A stretch of DNA of 6,013 bases from Bacteroidales bacterium. Lineage in GTDB: Bacteria; Bacteroidota; Bacteroidia; Bacteroidales; Dysgonomonadaceae. This document shows positions 4,799-6,013 of the stretch, one piece after another. Location: positions 1-6,013 of the forward strand of contig JAAZLV010000133.1 in assembly GCA_012799155.1 (NCBI GenBank). The letters are read 5' to 3'. Positions within the stretch are counted from its first letter, which is position 1; every line of letters begins with the position of its first letter. The position numbers were made by a program, and so were the translations under genes. The notes under the pieces are model-generated. The model ran no database searches, had not been told where the DNA came from, and saw only the letters and a program-made list of their open reading frames with translations.

Positions 4799-6013
4799 TC
4801 AGAAGCGGCTCTTGAAAATCACCGGATTGATTGTGAGACTCACGTACGCCCAGTCCTGCCATGCATCGGGGTTGCCTGCAACACCCTTGGCAATTGGCAT
4901 CGCATCCGTGGCCAGCATGAATGAGTATCCTCCTTCCAGCATGAAATATTTCCGGATGGGATAGGTGAAGGTGAAGTCAATCTCAGAGCCGAGTGCTTTC
5001 TTCATCACTCCCTCCACGTCTATTTGCCGGGGAGCGGTGAAGTTGTGATAACGCATGTCAAGACCCAGCTTCTTGCCTGCTTTCCAGCGTAGGCCCAGAT
5101 ACTTGTCCCACACGCCATAGTAATCATATCCCTTGAAGTAATCCATAGACCCCATGAAGGAGTGGTTGGAGCGGTAGAGCAGGTCCATCCGTGTAACTTT
5201 CTCACTATCGGGATCCTGTCCGGGGTGGAATTCAGTGCCTCCGTAGAGCGAGAAGCGTGGTGAGAGTGTATAACCTCCCCGCAGTGCCAGCATGTAGGCA
5301 TTTACTTTTTCGTTAAGCCTGTTGGTGCCTGCTTGGTAGTATGCTGTTCCCATGATCTGCCAGAGATCATTTTTGAATCCGATGTTGCTGCCCATTGTCT
5401 GCATGTATACTTTATCTGAATGAAGCGGATCGGCAATTGGATCGGCAGTCTCGAATCCCAGGTTGATGAAAAGTGCCGAAGCTGTGAATCCTGTCGGGTT
5501 GCGGTACTGGTACCAGATCGTCTGCATATTTTGATAGGGTTGGCCGGTTGCCTCATAGAAAGTGCCTTCATTGGTTTTTTCGCGCGATTGGTTGTAGGCA
5601 AGGATTAAATGCAGTTTGTTATGATTGTTCTCATACCCCATCTTCAAGGCATCGTGCCAGATTCCGGTGGGGGTCCAGCTTGATTCGGAGAGGATTCGTC
5701 CGTCGTCGTAGCTGAGCGATTGTCTTCCAATTTTTGCGAAGTAGCCGTTATGGGTGAGCTGAGCCCATGCTTCATGCATGGTGAAACGGGCACCATCACT
5801 GTCGTTCTGCTTCTTCTGTCCCCACACTGAGATCTCCTGGGCAGCCATGCGTGCCGAAAGGAACCCGTTGTTGAAGTTAAGACCCACTCGGGCTCGGTTG
5901 GAAATGAAGGCGGAAGCCTTGTCCTCCTCCAGACGGGGATAGGCATAGCCATGACGGTATTCAAAGCGGGGCCGAAGATTGAGGTCGACCGATACTTCTC
6001 CTCCCGTTTCTTC
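4799..6013 (-). CDS. Alginate-export-like outer-membrane beta-barrel protein (5' end outside window)
   Basis: The minus-strand frame is open from the right edge to the stop at 4799-4801, showing 404 residues; the signal peptide and true start lie beyond base 6013. The visible N-terminus (VDLNLRPRFEYRHGYAYP, then ISNRARVGLNFNNG and ARMAAQEISVWGQ) and the motif KIGRQSLSYDDGR (visible residues 94-106) followed by W-x-x-x-G-I-W-H-D-A resemble the alginate export family of porin-like barrels. Throughout, alternating polar/aromatic strands (such as RFSLYGGTEF, YFMLEGGYSFML, DWAYVSLTIN) fit an outer-membrane barrel. The chain ends in phenylalanine (IFKSRF), the usual barrel-assembly signal. Family members pass alginate or other anionic or small solutes; Bacteroidota relatives are mostly uncharacterised, so the substrate is not assigned. 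The GTG at 5885-5887 is internal to the barrel and not the start. The gene faces the oxidoreductase gene with a 9-bp gap between stops. Confidence 0.8.
   Translation of the reverse strand, partial: EETGGEVSVDLNLRPRFEYRHGYAYPRLEEDKASAFISNRARVGLNFNNGFLSARMAAQEISVWGQKKQNDSDGARFTMHEAWAQLTHNGYFAKIGRQSLSYDDGRILSESSWTPTGIWHDALKMGYENNHNKLHLILAYNQSREKTNEGTFYEATGQPYQNMQTIWYQYRNPTGFTASALFINLGFETADPIADPLHSDKVYMQTMGSNIGFKNDLWQIMGTAYYQAGTNRLNEKVNAYMLALRGGYTLSPRFSLYGGTEFHPGQDPDSEKVTRMDLLYRSNHSFMGSMDYFKGYDYYGVWDKYLGLRWKAGKKLGLDMRYHNFTAPRQIDVEGVMKKALGSEIDFTFTYPIRKYFMLEGGYSFMLATDAMPIAKGVAGNPDAWQDWAYVSLTINPVIFKSRF

Noticed and set aside
4796..4818. Hairpin TTTTCA/TGAAAA as a bidirectional terminator between the convergent genes
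   Set aside because: The 6-bp stem is almost all A-T with an 11-base loop and overlaps the end of the barrel coding sequence; too weak to call.
5420..5608. Plus-strand open frame opposite the barrel gene
   Set aside because: Antisense to the barrel coding sequence, without family resemblance or promoter.

Overview
The window looks like chromosomal DNA of a Bacteroidota member, probably order Bacteroidales; the family cannot be fixed from this stretch. Four things point there: a fused CcsB-CcsA cytochrome c biogenesis protein with a large extra periplasmic domain, start codons without Shine-Dalgarno sequences, -7 promoter boxes of the TAnnTTTG type, and a mix of a lipoprotein sugar isomerase, a Gfo/Idh/MocA oxidoreductase and an alginate-export-like barrel. 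Coding parts are about half G+C. The intergenic core is much more A+T rich (65 G+C in 180 bases at 3481-3660, by hand count).

Layout, left to right: (1) the 3' part of a plus-strand gene for an exported, lipid-anchored sugar phosphate isomerase/epimerase-like TIM barrel (1-884; it begins before the window and its lipobox is visible). (2) Only 13 bp later, a complete ccsBA-type gene (898-3321) for a 14-helix cytochrome c haem-lyase/exporter. (3) A 484-bp stretch without a convincing gene (3322-3805). It holds a GC-rich hairpin, a good -7 box, a striking array of 11-bp repeats whose orientation flips at a 22-bp palindrome, an orphan open frame of about 57 codons without an ATG, and a second -7 box. 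(4) A complete Gfo/Idh/MocA-family NAD(P)-dependent sugar oxidoreductase (3806-4789). (5) A minus-strand outer-membrane beta-barrel of the alginate-export type (4799-6013, running off the right edge), convergent with the oxidoreductase with 9 bp between the stop codons.

The isomerase-like lipoprotein, the oxidoreductase and the outer-membrane barrel fit a loose theme of uptake and modification of sugars or sugar acids, but nothing in the window proves a shared pathway. CcsBA belongs to cytochrome c maturation (anaerobic respiration in such bacteria) and is probably carried along in the isomerase transcript. The most unusual element is the 11-bp repeat array at 3472-3572 with its promoter-like box and the orphan frame behind it. 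The four protein genes belong to recognisable families.
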